NCBI RefSeq assembly: GCF_030646845.1
Contig: NZ_JAUSLE010000003.1
Coordinates: forward strand, 1-64,000
Length of the DNA: 64,000 bases
Direction of reading: 5' to 3'
Origin: Rhodoferax sp.
GTDB taxonomy: Bacteria; Pseudomonadota; Gammaproteobacteria; Burkholderiales; Burkholderiaceae_C
Every line of letters begins with the position of its first letter. Position 1 is the stretch's first letter. Position numbers and translations under genes: made by a program. The notes beneath the pieces are model-generated. The model was not told the origin of the DNA. It saw only the letters and a list, made by a program, of their open reading frames with translations, and did no database searches. This document shows, in pieces, positions 42,257-51,649 of this stretch.

Positions 42257-43222
42257 ATGCTCTACAACGACACACCCATCGCGGGGCTGCTGGATGCCCC
42301 ACGCGGGAAACCCCGGCTGCTGGTGGTGGACGATCAGCCGATCAATATTCAGGTGATGTACCAGATCTTTGCGGCAGATTTCCAGGTGTTCATGGCCACC
42401 AATGGCGCGCAGGCACTGGCCATCTGCAAAGACAACCCGCCGGATCTGGTGTTGCTCGACGTCGTGATGCCCGGCATGGATGGCTTCGAGGTTTGCACCC
42501 TGCTCAAGGCTGATGAGGCCACACAAAACATTCCGGTGATTTTCGTTACCGCGCACAACGACGCGGCACAGGAGACCCACGGTCTGGAGGCAGGCGCCGT
42601 TGACTTCATTGCCAAACCAGTCAACCCTGCCGTGGTCCGGGCTCGGGTCAAGACGCATCTCACGTTGAAATTTCAGTCTGACATCATGCGAAAACTGGTA
42701 TTTCTGGATGGTCTGACGGGCGTCTACAACCGGCGTTATTTTGACCAGCAACTGGCGCTTGAATGGGCGCGCTCGGCACGCCATGACTCACCCCTGAGCA
42801 TTATCCTGCTCGATGTCGACTTCTTCAAACACTACAACGACCACTATGGCCATCAGGCCGGGGACGACTGTCTGAAACAAGTTGCCATGACGCTCAAGAC
42901 CTCGCTGAAGCGCCCAGCCGATCTGGTGGCGCGTTACGGCGGCGAGGAATTTATCTGCATCCTGCCTGACACGGCTTTCGACGAGGCGATGACCTTGGCG
43001 CGGCAACTGGAGCAGCAGGTCAGGGCCAGGCAAATCCCGCACGAGAAATCTGCCATCGGTCCATTTGTGACAATCAGTCTGGGGGTGGCAGCCCGATCAG
43101 AGCCGGACGTGGGCACAGAGTCTGGAGAGACGGTCAACGACAGCAACGCGCTGATTGCCTTGGCGGACGCTCGCCTGTACCGTGCCAAGAGCAGTGGCCG
43201 GGGACGGGCTTGCGGCGGCTGA
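42257..43222 (+). CDS. Response regulator with GGDEF output (PleD-like)
   Basis: LLVVDDQPINIQVMYQIF, LLDVVMPGMDGFEV, DGLTGVYNRRYFD, RYGGEEFICILP. An alternative start at 42215 would overlap the kinase gene. Confidence 0.93.
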   Translation: MLYNDTPIAGLLDAPRGKPRLLVVDDQPINIQVMYQIFAADFQVFMATNGAQALAICKDNPPDLVLLDVVMPGMDGFEVCTLLKADEATQNIPVIFVTAHNDAAQETHGLEAGAVDFIAKPVNPAVVRARVKTHLTLKFQSDIMRKLVFLDGLTGVYNRRYFDQQLALEWARSARHDSPLSIILLDVDFFKHYNDHYGHQAGDDCLKQVAMTLKTSLKRPADLVARYGGEEFICILPDTAFDEAMTLARQLEQQVRARQIPHEKSAIGPFVTISLGVAARSEPDVGTESGETVNDSNALIALADARLYRAKSSGRGRACGG

Positions 43223-43231
43223 CAGCAAGCC

Positions 43232-43615
43232 CTATTTGAGCGCGGCCTCAATCTTCGCTTGCAGGGCTTCCAGTTTGGGAGGCTTCACGATGTACCCCAG
43301 GATCCCCAGCGGCAGCGCTGCACCCAGGGTTTCCTTGCTCGCGTCGGCGCTCATGAAAATCACTTTGGTGTGGCTGACGGCCTGATTGGGCAGCCCCCGC
43401 AGCTTTTTCACAAACTCAAGACCGTCCATCGGCTCCATGTGAATGTCTGTCAGGATCAGATCGGGTCGCAGCTTGACCGCGCTGATGAGTGCGGCGCCGC
43501 CATGTTCGCATTCATGCACATCCTGAATCCCGATGCGCATCAGACTGTTTGCGACGAAGGTACGCATCAACCGATCATCGTCCACGACCAGTATTCGCGC
43601 TTTTGTAATGTTCAT
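43232..43615 (-). CDS. Single-domain CheY-like response regulator
   Basis: ILVVDDDRLMRTFVANSLMRIG, DLILTDIHMEPMDGLEFV, YIVKPP. Confidence 0.9.
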   Translation of the reverse strand: MNITKARILVVDDDRLMRTFVANSLMRIGIQDVHECEHGGAALISAVKLRPDLILTDIHMEPMDGLEFVKKLRGLPNQAVSHTKVIFMSADASKETLGAALPLGILGYIVKPPKLEALQAKIEAALK

Positions 43616-43685
43616 GGGTTTGGTTTTTTGCTATCGCGCCACTCAACCGGGGCGCCCGCTTGATTCTATGACGGCCATCGCTGCT

Positions 43686-44075
43686 TCAGCCGTCCCCTAG
43701 AGTGCCGCGATCAGACAAGTAGGACCGGATGTCCTTCAGCAAGAGAAGGAGTGCCGGCGCCAGATCGGCAAAAACAAGCTTGAACGAAGCCGCAGACTCG
43801 GTCTTGCTCAAGGCCTCCGCCCGCGTCACGTGTTCAATCAGCAGATCGTGACAAAAAATAGGCACAAATCCTTTGATGGCATGAATCAACCGGCCTGCCG
43901 CGGCCATATCACCCAGTTCAAGCTTCTGCCAGATCTTGTCAATGTCACTTCCCAGACTCTGTTCGACCATTCGCAGCAAATCGGCGGCGGCGGCCGCGTC
44001 ACCGGTATAGCCAATGGCCCGCTCGATGTCGAGATGGGTGGCTTGAGGGAAATGTTGGGGATCAACCATGCTCAC
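43686..44075 (-). CDS. Hpt domain phosphotransfer protein
   Basis: HAIKGF (HxxKG) in an all-helical ~129-aa protein next to receiver genes. Confidence 0.8.
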   Translation of the reverse strand: MSMVDPQHFPQATHLDIERAIGYTGDAAAAADLLRMVEQSLGSDIDKIWQKLELGDMAAAGRLIHAIKGFVPIFCHDLLIEHVTRAEALSKTESAASFKLVFADLAPALLLLLKDIRSYLSDRGTLGDG

Positions 44076-44223
44076 GTCATAAGACTCATTGCAGGACCAG
44101 CCTGGTATCCACGCGAATATGCACCAGGGGCAGATGGCCAGCGGCCTCGCGCGCGCGTGGTTGACCCCATGTCAAGCCAGTAGGCACGACAATCCGGTAC
44201 ACCTTCCTTAACTCGGAGATTCG

Positions 44224-44661
44224 ATGCAACCACTACGGATACTGCTGGTCGAGGACCACCCGATCAATCAGATGATCGCAACCAATCTGCTGGAAAAGAA
44301 TGGCCACAAGGTCGTTCTGGCGAAAGATGGGCAAGAGGCGGTCGACCTGTTCCCCACAGCTTCCTGGGACATGGTCCTGATGGACGTGCAGATGCCAGTG
44401 CTGGGCGGGCTCGAAGCCACGAAAATCATTCGCGCGACGGAGCCGGCAGGACAACACACCCCGATTGTCGCCATGACGGCCAACACCAGCGACGCCGACC
44501 GGGACGACTGTCTGGCCTCGGGCATGGACGACCATTTGGCGAAACCGATCAGTTCGGCAGCCTTGCTTCAGGTGCTGGCGCGCTTCGTCAATATCTCGAA
44601 TGCCGGCAAGGTCTTGCCCTCCAGCACTTCCAGAAACGCGCCGCCGCCGGTGGAGATGTAG
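44224..44661 (+). CDS. Single-domain response regulator; 3' end overlaps pgk antisense
   Basis: [59 protein letters not shown]. Confidence 0.88.
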   Translation: MQPLRILLVEDHPINQMIATNLLEKNGHKVVLAKDGQEAVDLFPTASWDMVLMDVQMPVLGGLEATKIIRATEPAGQHTPIVAMTANTSDADRDDCLASGMDDHLAKPISSAALLQVLARFVNISNAGKVLPSSTSRNAPPPVEM

Positions 44662-45761
44662 CCCACCTGTTTTTCGATGCCGTACTTGGCAATCGCTGCC
44701 AGCGTGTCGCCACCGCCAGCAATGGAAAATGCGCTGGACTCGGCGATGGCGTGGGCGATCACCCGGGTGCCGTTTTCAAACGCAGGGAACTCGAACACAC
44801 CCACGGGCCCGTTCCAGACGATGGTGCCGGCGGCCTTGAGTTGCGTGGCAAGCGCCGCTGCCGTCTCGGGGCCAATGTCCAGAATCAGGTCATCGTCTGC
44901 CACATCGGTGGCGGCCTTGACGGTGGCCACGGCGTCGACCGCGAAGGTCTTGGCAGTAACCACGTCCGTCGGAATCGGAACTGCTGCGCCCCTGGCTTTC
45001 ATGGCATCCATCACGGCTCTGGCTTCTGCCAACAAATCCGGCTCAGCCAGACTTTTGCCGATCTTCAAACCGGCCGCCAGCATGAAGGTGTTGGCGATAC
45101 CGCCGCCGACGATGAGCTGGTCCACTTTATCGGCCAGGCTTTTGAGAATGGTGAGTTTGGTCGAGACTTTGGAACCGGCCACAATTGCCACCAGCGGGCG
45201 TTTCGGATTGGCAAGCGCCAGGGTGATGGCATCCATCTCGGCCGCCAGCAATGGGCCGGCACATGCCACCTTGGCGAACTGGGCGATGCCGTAGGTGGAA
45301 GCCTCGGCCCGGTGCGCGGTACCGAAGGCCTCGTGCACAAAAATGTCGCACAGGGCGGCCATCTTCTTTGCCAGTTCTTCGTTATTCTTCTTCTCACCCT
45401 TGTTGACGCGGCAGTTTTCCAGCAGCACCAGCTGGCCAGGCTGCACGCTCACGCCGTCCACCCAGTTGGCGAGGAGCGGCACGTCGCGCCCCATCAACTC
45501 GGCCAGGCGTTGAGCCACGGGCGCCAATGAGTCAGCCGGCTTGAATTCGCCCTCCACCGGGCGGCCCAGGTGTGAGGTCACCATCACGGCGGCACCGGCG
45601 TCCAGCGCCATCTGGATACAGGGAATGGAGGCACGAATGCGGGTGTCTTCTGTAATATGGCCAGCGTCGTCTTGCGGCACATTGAGGTCGGCGCGGATAA
45701 ACACACGTTTGCCGGTGACCTGGCCCTGGGCACAGAGGTCGGAGAAGCGGATGACGTTCAT
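44568..45761 (-). CDS. pgk: Phosphoglycerate kinase
   Basis: [80 protein letters not shown]. Confidence 0.97.
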   Translation of the reverse strand: MNVIRFSDLCAQGQVTGKRVFIRADLNVPQDDAGHITEDTRIRASIPCIQMALDAGAAVMVTSHLGRPVEGEFKPADSLAPVAQRLAELMGRDVPLLANWVDGVSVQPGQLVLLENCRVNKGEKKNNEELAKKMAALCDIFVHEAFGTAHRAEASTYGIAQFAKVACAGPLLAAEMDAITLALANPKRPLVAIVAGSKVSTKLTILKSLADKVDQLIVGGGIANTFMLAAGLKIGKSLAEPDLLAEARAVMDAMKARGAAVPIPTDVVTAKTFAVDAVATVKAATDVADDDLILDIGPETAAALATQLKAAGTIVWNGPVGVFEFPAFENGTRVIAHAIAESSAFSIAGGGDTLAAIAKYGIEKQVGYISTGGGAFLEVLEGKTLPAFEILTKRAST

Positions 45762-45821
45762 AGAGGACCCTGACGGTTGTGAAAGTGACTGCCCGGATTG
45801 TAGAAGCGCGCTACGCCCCAA

Positions 45822-46172
45822 TTACCAGCCCAGGCCGAGATGCAGCGGCAGGTACACCGCCATGCCCGCCACAATCGTGCCCAGCACCGCTTGTCCCGCC
45901 CCCTTGCGCCAGAAAAACCAGGCGGCGCCAGCCGCAACGGCAAACAGCCGGGCGTCTTGCCAGGTGCTGATGAACTGCCCCTGCGTCATCACCATTTCAG
46001 GCACGATGACGGCAGCCAGCGCGGCAATGGGCGCATACTGCAGGCCGCGCTGGGCCCAGTGCGGCAGCGTCCATGGTTTGCTGGAAATAAAGAAGAGTGA
46101 GCGGGTGATGACGGTGATCACCGTCAGGCCGATGATGACGCCCACCGTCCACAAGTCGGTGCTGCCGCTCAT
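45822..46172 (-). CDS. azlD: AzlD family branched-chain amino acid transport subunit
   Basis: Short 4-TM protein (VITVITRSLFFI, LQYAPIAALAAVIVPEM) adjacent to azlC. Confidence 0.88.
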   Translation of the reverse strand: MSGSTDLWTVGVIIGLTVITVITRSLFFISSKPWTLPHWAQRGLQYAPIAALAAVIVPEMVMTQGQFISTWQDARLFAVAAGAAWFFWRKGAGQAVLGTIVAGMAVYLPLHLGLGW

Positions 46173-46900
46173 GCCTGACCTCGCCGGGCCAGCCGTGTTT
46201 CTTCCAGCATCAGACACAACGCGACCGCCGCCGCAATGGCCACCAGAATATTGAGCTTGAAAGGCAAGGCGAAAGCCGCCACCGCCGCGGCGCCCGCCAC
46301 CCCGGCTGAAACCCAGCGCAGCCGACTCGATGCCAACGCACACAAGACGCCCAGCAGCGCCAGGATGCCGGCAAAACCCAGGCCCCAATGGGTCGGAATG
46401 AAGTTGGCCAGCACCACGCCCAACGCGCTGCAGCCGACCCAGGCGATCCAGTTCACGCCACAGTTGCCTGCCAGATAGGCCTGCTGGGCGCGCTGTTGCA
46501 GCGCATCGCCGTCATGATGGGGGTACCGTTTGGTGAACAGGACATAGCTCAGGTCCGCCGTCAGGTAGCCGGTGACGAGGCGCTGCCACAGGGGCAGATG
46601 CATTACATATGGCCGCATGTGGGCGCTGAACACCACAAAACGCAGGTTGACGCAAAAACCGGTGGCCAAAATCACCCACATGGGCGCGCCCCCGGTCAGC
46701 AATGGGATGGCCGCCAGTTGCGAGCTGCCCGCATACACGATCGTCCCCATCAGCAGCGCCTCCACGGTGCTCATGCCGGACTTCACCATCGCCACGCCGG
46801 TCATCAAGCCCCAGGCGGCGATGCCCGGGGCTGCCGCCAGTGAGTCGAGCGCACCCTGGCGAAACTCGGGATGCCGGTAATTGGCGCGCAGAAAAAACAC
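46169..46900 (-). CDS. azlC: AzlC family ABC permease-like branched-chain amino acid exporter subunit
   Basis: PGIAAWGLMTGVAMVKSGMSTVEALLMGTIVYAGSSQLAAIPLL is typical AzlC. Confidence 0.9.
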   Translation of the reverse strand: MFFLRANYRHPEFRQGALDSLAAAPGIAAWGLMTGVAMVKSGMSTVEALLMGTIVYAGSSQLAAIPLLTGGAPMWVILATGFCVNLRFVVFSAHMRPYVMHLPLWQRLVTGYLTADLSYVLFTKRYPHHDGDALQQRAQQAYLAGNCGVNWIAWVGCSALGVVLANFIPTHWGLGFAGILALLGVLCALASSRLRWVSAGVAGAAAVAAFALPFKLNILVAIAAAVALCLMLEETRLARRGQA

Positions 46901-47871
46901 TAGTCGACGCGTTTCTTAAAGACCATGCCGGGCCGCAGATCAAAACCCCGCAGGAAGTCCGCCACGCCCAGACGTTTTGCCCCGGGGCGCTGCAATTCTG
47001 AAACGATCACTATCGAATTCATAGCTGCCACCGCAATACCTTCGGGGGCTACAGCCAGAATTGATCCAAATTCCGCGCCAGAAGGCGGTGCACCCAATCC
47101 CACGTTCGCCCCCCAAATTTTGAGCGTCTCGCCGCTCAAGGTTGCCGCCGCGCCAGGAAACGGATTGAACGCGCGAACACGCCGCGTGATCCGCTCGGCC
47201 GGTTGGGACCAGTCAATCATGGCCTCGTGCTTTTCAATTTTGTGGGCGTAGGTAACGCCGTCTATGGGTTGCGGCACCGGCTTCGGGCCACCGCGAGCCG
47301 CCAGCTCCAGGGCATCCACGATCAAACGGCCACCCAGGGCCGCCAGCTTGTCGTGCAATGTGGCGGTGGTGTCGGTTGCGGCGATCGGCAGTTTTTCCAC
47401 AAGCAGCATGTCGCCCGTGTCCAGTCCGGCGTCCATTTGCATGATGGTCACGCCGGTCTCGGTGTCACCCGCTTCAATCGCCCGGTGAATGGGTGCGGCA
47501 CCGCGCCAACGGGGCAGCAGTGAGGCGTGAATGTTGAAACAACCCAGGCGGGGTGCATCGAGCACCCACTGCGGCAGGATCAGGCCATAGGCCGCCACCA
47601 CCATCGCATCCGCCTGCGCCGCTTCAATGGCAGCACGCGCGGCTGCGGCATCCTCCGGGTATTTGCCGTCCAGCCTCAGGCTGCGCGGTTGCGCTACCGG
47701 CACGCCCATATCGAGGGCGCATTGTTTGACACTCGATGCCTGCAGCTTCATGCCGCGCCCTGCGGGTCGGTCGGGCTGGGTCAGCACGAGCGCAATCTGA
47801 AAACCAGCGGCTCGCAGACGCTCCAGCGCAACGCGGGCAAACTCGGGCGTGCCAGCGAAGATCAGCCTCAA
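46900..47871 (-). CDS. fmt: Methionyl-tRNA formyltransferase (probable TTG start)
   Basis: [38 protein letters not shown]; no ATG at the family N-terminus, TTG overlaps the def stop codon (TTGA). Confidence 0.94.
   Translation of the reverse strand: MRLIFAGTPEFARVALERLRAAGFQIALVLTQPDRPAGRGMKLQASSVKQCALDMGVPVAQPRSLRLDGKYPEDAAAARAAIEAAQADAMVVAAYGLILPQWVLDAPRLGCFNIHASLLPRWRGAAPIHRAIEAGDTETGVTIMQMDAGLDTGDMLLVEKLPIAATDTTATLHDKLAALGGRLIVDALELAARGGPKPVPQPIDGVTYAHKIEKHEAMIDWSQPAERITRRVRAFNPFPGAAATLSGETLKIWGANVGLGAPPSGAEFGSILAVAPEGIAVAAMNSIVIVSELQRPGAKRLGVADFLRGFDLRPGMVFKKRVD
47007..47063 (+). repeat. 57-bp dispersed repeat, copy E7 (in fmt, antisense)
   Basis: TCACTATCGAATTCATAGCT-GCCACCGCAATACCTTCGGGGGCTACAGCCAGAATTG; ungapped to E1. 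Confidence 0.78.
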
Positions 47872-48377
47872 CGCTTTTCCTCGCGCTGCGCCTTGAGCAT
47901 TTTCGTCTTGATGCGATTGCGTTTGAGCGGCGAAAGGTATTCGACGAACACCTTCCCCATCAGGTGGTCCATTTCGTGTTGAATGCACACCGCCAGCAGG
48001 CTGTCGGCCTCGATGACAAGCGATTTGCCCGCACCGTCAAGGGCCGTGACCGTGACGGCGTCAAAACGTTCCACGCCGTCGTAGATGCCAGGCACCGACA
48101 GGCAACCTTCCTCGTTGAGGTGAGTCTCTGTGCTGGTCCAGATGATTTCAGGGTTGATGAGCACCAGCGGCTCATCGCGCTCTTCGGACACGTCAATCAC
48201 AATCAGCCGCTCATGCACATCGACCTGCGTGGCCGCCAGTCCGATGCCTTTGGCGTCGTACATGGTCTCCAGCATGTCCACAATGAGGGCCTGGGTGCGG
48301 GCGTCCACCGCCTGCACCGGTTTGGCCACCGTGTGCAGTTTCGGATCGGGAAAACAAAGAATGGGTAATAAAGCCAT
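47868..48377 (-). CDS. def: Peptide deformylase
   Basis: [47 protein letters not shown]. Confidence 0.96.
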   Translation of the reverse strand: MALLPILCFPDPKLHTVAKPVQAVDARTQALIVDMLETMYDAKGIGLAATQVDVHERLIVIDVSEERDEPLVLINPEIIWTSTETHLNEEGCLSVPGIYDGVERFDAVTVTALDGAGKSLVIEADSLLAVCIQHEMDHLMGKVFVEYLSPLKRNRIKTKMLKAQREEKR

Positions 48378-48566
48378 GGATTCTCTTCAAAGATGTCGTT
48401 ATTTTCGCTACTTTTCGCCGGCCCGGCATGGGTCAAGGGCAGAAAACGTTGCCGAATCAAGGGCTTGAGCGCAAAATCGCGCCTAATTTATCAAGATTTT
48501 CAACGGCAAAGCACGGCTGTCGCCGCCCCCCGAACAGCCTCACTGGCATTTTCAACGCACCGAAAT

Positions 48567-49784
48567 ATGACAAAACACATGATGACGAAATCCAGAGTTG
48601 CAATGGCTGCCGTAGCGATGCTGGCTGGCACCTTGGTGGTCCTGCCGGCCTGGGCCCAAAACTTTCCGGTGACGGCGGACCAGAAGGCAACAGCGACTCA
48701 AGTCGCGCAGACGGGCGTGCCCTTGAGCGAATTGGCGGCCAATGCGCCGGATAACTACACCGTCAAACGGGGCGACACCTTGTGGGCAATATCAGGCGTC
48801 TTCCTCAAGCGCCCCTGGCGCTGGCCTGAGTTGTGGGGCATGAATCTGCAGGAAATCAAGAACCCGCACCTTATCTATCCGGGACAAATGTTGTATCTGG
48901 AGAAGAAAGACGGGCGCGCCACACTGCGCGCCAGGCAGTCGTCGGCTGCCGGGGAGCCTACCGACACCGTTCGCTTGTCACCGCGGACCCGTTACGAAAG
49001 CTTGGCCAGCGATGCCCTGCCCACATTGAAAAGCCACCTGATTGAACCCTTTCTGGCTGAACCTGTGATCGTGGACGAGAACGGCCTGAAGTCTGCGCCG
49101 CGCATTGTGGCAGCGCAGGAAGGCCGGGTGTTGCTGACCCGTGGCGACCGCGCCTACGCGCGCGGACATGGCGACGCCGTCCTGCTGGATGACCCAACCC
49201 AGAGACAGAAGCAATACCGGATATTCCGCAACGCAACACCCCTGAAAGACCCTGTTACCGGCGAAGTTCTGGGCTATGAAGCGCAATATGTGGGTCAGGC
49301 CTTGCTGGTTCGCGGTGAATCCACGCAAGAGTCCACCGGCAAGGACGGCAAACCACGCACTGACATTGTTCCAGCCACGATTGACATTGTGGGTGCCAAG
49401 GAAGAGATGCGTGTCGGCGACCGGTTGTTGCCAGAGCCCGAGCGGCAGTTGCTGAGTTACGTACCCCGTGCGCCACAGGGCACAGTGGACGCCCGCATCG
49501 TCTCGGTGTATGGCAGTGCCGTTGCCAACGCCGGGCAAAACCAGGTGGTGGTGATCAATCGCGGCACCCGGGACGGTGTGCAGAGCGGGCACGTCATGGC
49601 CATCATGAAAGACGGCGCGCGCCTGGTAGACAAGACTGACGCGGCCCGGGACGAGTTGAAATTACCAGATGAGCGCAACGGTTTGCTCATGGTGTTCCGA
49701 ACTTTCGAGAAGCTCTCCTATGCGCTGGTTCTGGAGGTCGTAGACAGCGTCAAAGCAGGCGACCGGCTGGTCAATCCACGATAA
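48567..49784 (+). CDS. LysM peptidoglycan-binding domain protein (secreted)
   Basis: Signal peptide ...AMLAGTLVVLPAWAQ, LysM YTVKRGDTLWAISGVFLKRPWRWPELW. Confidence 0.9.
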   Translation: MTKHMMTKSRVAMAAVAMLAGTLVVLPAWAQNFPVTADQKATATQVAQTGVPLSELAANAPDNYTVKRGDTLWAISGVFLKRPWRWPELWGMNLQEIKNPHLIYPGQMLYLEKKDGRATLRARQSSAAGEPTDTVRLSPRTRYESLASDALPTLKSHLIEPFLAEPVIVDENGLKSAPRIVAAQEGRVLLTRGDRAYARGHGDAVLLDDPTQRQKQYRIFRNATPLKDPVTGEVLGYEAQYVGQALLVRGESTQESTGKDGKPRTDIVPATIDIVGAKEEMRVGDRLLPEPERQLLSYVPRAPQGTVDARIVSVYGSAVANAGQNQVVVINRGTRDGVQSGHVMAIMKDGARLVDKTDAARDELKLPDERNGLLMVFRTFEKLSYALVLEVVDSVKAGDRLVNPR

Positions 49785-49818
49785 GAGCAGTTCACGCGTT
49801 GCCCAGCATCGGCGGCAG

Positions 49819-51036
49819 ATGGAGCTTGAAGAACTCGGCAGCTGGCTGCGACTGACACTCACGCCGGGTGTCGGCAATGAAAGCGCCCGCAAGTTGCTGG
49901 CGGCATTTGGGCTGCCAGACGCCGTGTTCAGGCAGTCGACGGCAGCGTTGCAGCAAGTGGTGACTCTGGCGCAGGCCACCGCCCTGCGCACCGAGCCGCC
50001 TGCCTTGGCGGCGCTGATTGACCTCACTTGGGCGTGGCTGCAGGGATCCGGAGCCGGCCAGGCGCAACGCCACATTGTGGTGTTGGGTGACGCGGACTAC
50101 CCGGCGTCACTTCTGACCATTGAGGACCCGCCGCTGATGCTGTACCTGTTGGGCGCCGGTAGATTCTCACCAGATAGCGCTCAAACTACCGCAGATATAT
50201 CGAACTCAACTGATTATTCAATAGCAAATAGTCTGGCCAACAGCATTGCCGTGGTCGGCAGCCGCAACCCCACCCCGCAAGGCGCCGCCAACGCACGGCA
50301 TTTTTCCAAAGCGATGGGGATGGCTGGCCTGACCGTGGTGTCCGGCCTGGCATTGGGTGTCGATGGCGCTGCGCACGAGGGTGCCCTGGACAGCGTAACA
50401 CCGGGTTCGAAGCGACTGGCCACTGTGGCTGTGGTGGGCACGGGACTTGACCGCGTATACCCCAAAGGTCACCTTGAGCTGGCCCACCGTATTGCCCAAA
50501 ACGGGCTGCTGATCAGCGAGTACCCGCTGGGCACGCCACCTTTGGCGGCCAACTTTCCCAATCGCAACCGAATCATTGCGGGACTGGCCCAGGGCACGCT
50601 GGTCATTGAGGCTGCCTTGAAGTCCGGCTCGCTCATCACTGCACGCCTGACGGCCGAGCAAGGCAAGGACGTTTTTGCCATTCCTGGCTCCATTCACTCC
50701 ACCCAGGCGCGCGGTTGCCACGCGCTCATCAAGCAGGGGGCCAAACTGGTGGAATCCGCGCAGGATGTGCTGGAAGAGATGAACGTCGACACCGGACCGG
50801 CGTTTGCCATTCACTCAGTAACGGGTGGCGAGGACATCGTGAGTGCGGATGGACTGTTTGACACGGAGCACGCTCTGCTGGACGCCCTCGGTTTTGACCC
50901 GGTGGGACTGGACGCTCTGCAGGCCCGCTGTGGCCTGGACACTGCCAATTTGCAGGCGCAGTTGATGGCATTGGAGCTTGACGGACTGGTCGCGCGCTTG
51001 CCCGGCGGCTTGTTTCAGCGCATGGCCGAGGCCTAA
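49819..51036 (+). CDS. dprA: DNA-processing protein DprA
   Basis: IAVVGSRNPTPQG, TVVSGLALGVDGAAHEGAL, AVVGTGLDRVYPKGH, FPNRNRIIAGLAQGTLVIEAALKSGSLITARLTAEQGKDVFAIPG. Confidence 0.95.
   Translation: MELEELGSWLRLTLTPGVGNESARKLLAAFGLPDAVFRQSTAALQQVVTLAQATALRTEPPALAALIDLTWAWLQGSGAGQAQRHIVVLGDADYPASLLTIEDPPLMLYLLGAGRFSPDSAQTTADISNSTDYSIANSLANSIAVVGSRNPTPQGAANARHFSKAMGMAGLTVVSGLALGVDGAAHEGALDSVTPGSKRLATVAVVGTGLDRVYPKGHLELAHRIAQNGLLISEYPLGTPPLAANFPNRNRIIAGLAQGTLVIEAALKSGSLITARLTAEQGKDVFAIPGSIHSTQARGCHALIKQGAKLVESAQDVLEEMNVDTGPAFAIHSVTGGEDIVSADGLFDTEHALLDALGFDPVGLDALQARCGLDTANLQAQLMALELDGLVARLPGGLFQRMAEA
50171..50227 (-). repeat. 57-bp dispersed repeat, diverged copy E8 (in dprA, antisense)
   Basis: TTGCTATTGAATAATCAGTT-GAGTTCGATATATCTGCGGTAGTTTGAGCGCTATCTG; same ungapped length, weaker identity. 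Confidence 0.6.
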
Positions 51037-51125
51037 AGCCAGAATTGGGACGGAATTGACTGCCAAGTCCAACTTGGTGGTCAACTTCATGTTTTGCGAG
51101 TCGCCATTCGCGCTATATTGGAGCC

Positions 51126-51638
51126 ATGTTTGAAGTGCTTGTCTTCGTTTACGAAAATTACTGGCGCGGCGATGCCTGCCCCGAACTGGCTCATCTGGAA
51201 CGCAAGCTGAACGCGGTGGGTTTTGATGCCGACGAAATTCAGGACGCGCTGGCTTGGCTGAACGACCTGAACTTGGCGGCCCGGGGCCTGCAGCAGCCCA
51301 CGCCTGACAATGCAGCAGGCATCAGTTCTTTGCCGCTGTCCGACGTCAAACAGTGGGCTCCATCGTCCAACAGCATGCGCGTGTACTCGGTTGCCGAGCA
51401 GAACCACCTGAGTTCAGAGTGTCTGGGATTTGTCAGTTTTCTCGAAACCGCAGGCGTGTTACCGCCACACATGCGCGAAATCGTGATCGACCGTGCGATG
51501 GCAGCTCCCGGAGACCCGGTACCGCTGGATGATCTCAAGATCATCGTGCTCATGGTCTACTGGAGTCTGGGTGAAGAACCCGATGCACTGGTGCTTGACG
51601 AATTGTGTGACGACAGTTCCAGCCGGCTGGCGCACTGA
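51126..51638 (+). CDS. smg: DUF494 family protein Smg
   Basis: MFEVLVFVYENYWRGDACPELAHLERKLNAVGFDADEIQDALAWL; directly downstream of dprA. Confidence 0.93.
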   Translation: MFEVLVFVYENYWRGDACPELAHLERKLNAVGFDADEIQDALAWLNDLNLAARGLQQPTPDNAAGISSLPLSDVKQWAPSSNSMRVYSVAEQNHLSSECLGFVSFLETAGVLPPHMREIVIDRAMAAPGDPVPLDDLKIIVLMVYWSLGEEPDALVLDELCDDSSSRLAH

Positions 51639-51649
51639 CGCTGGGCAGT

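Noticed and set aside
41169-42302. 377-aa minus ORF inside the hybrid kinase gene
   Set aside because: Opposite strand has clear REC and Hpt motifs over the same region.
43629-43675. GCTATCGCGCCACTCAACCGGGGCGCCCGCTTGATTC as an internally deleted repeat copy
   Set aside because: Only GCTATCG and CGGGGC match and about 16 bp would have to be missing; too weak to count.
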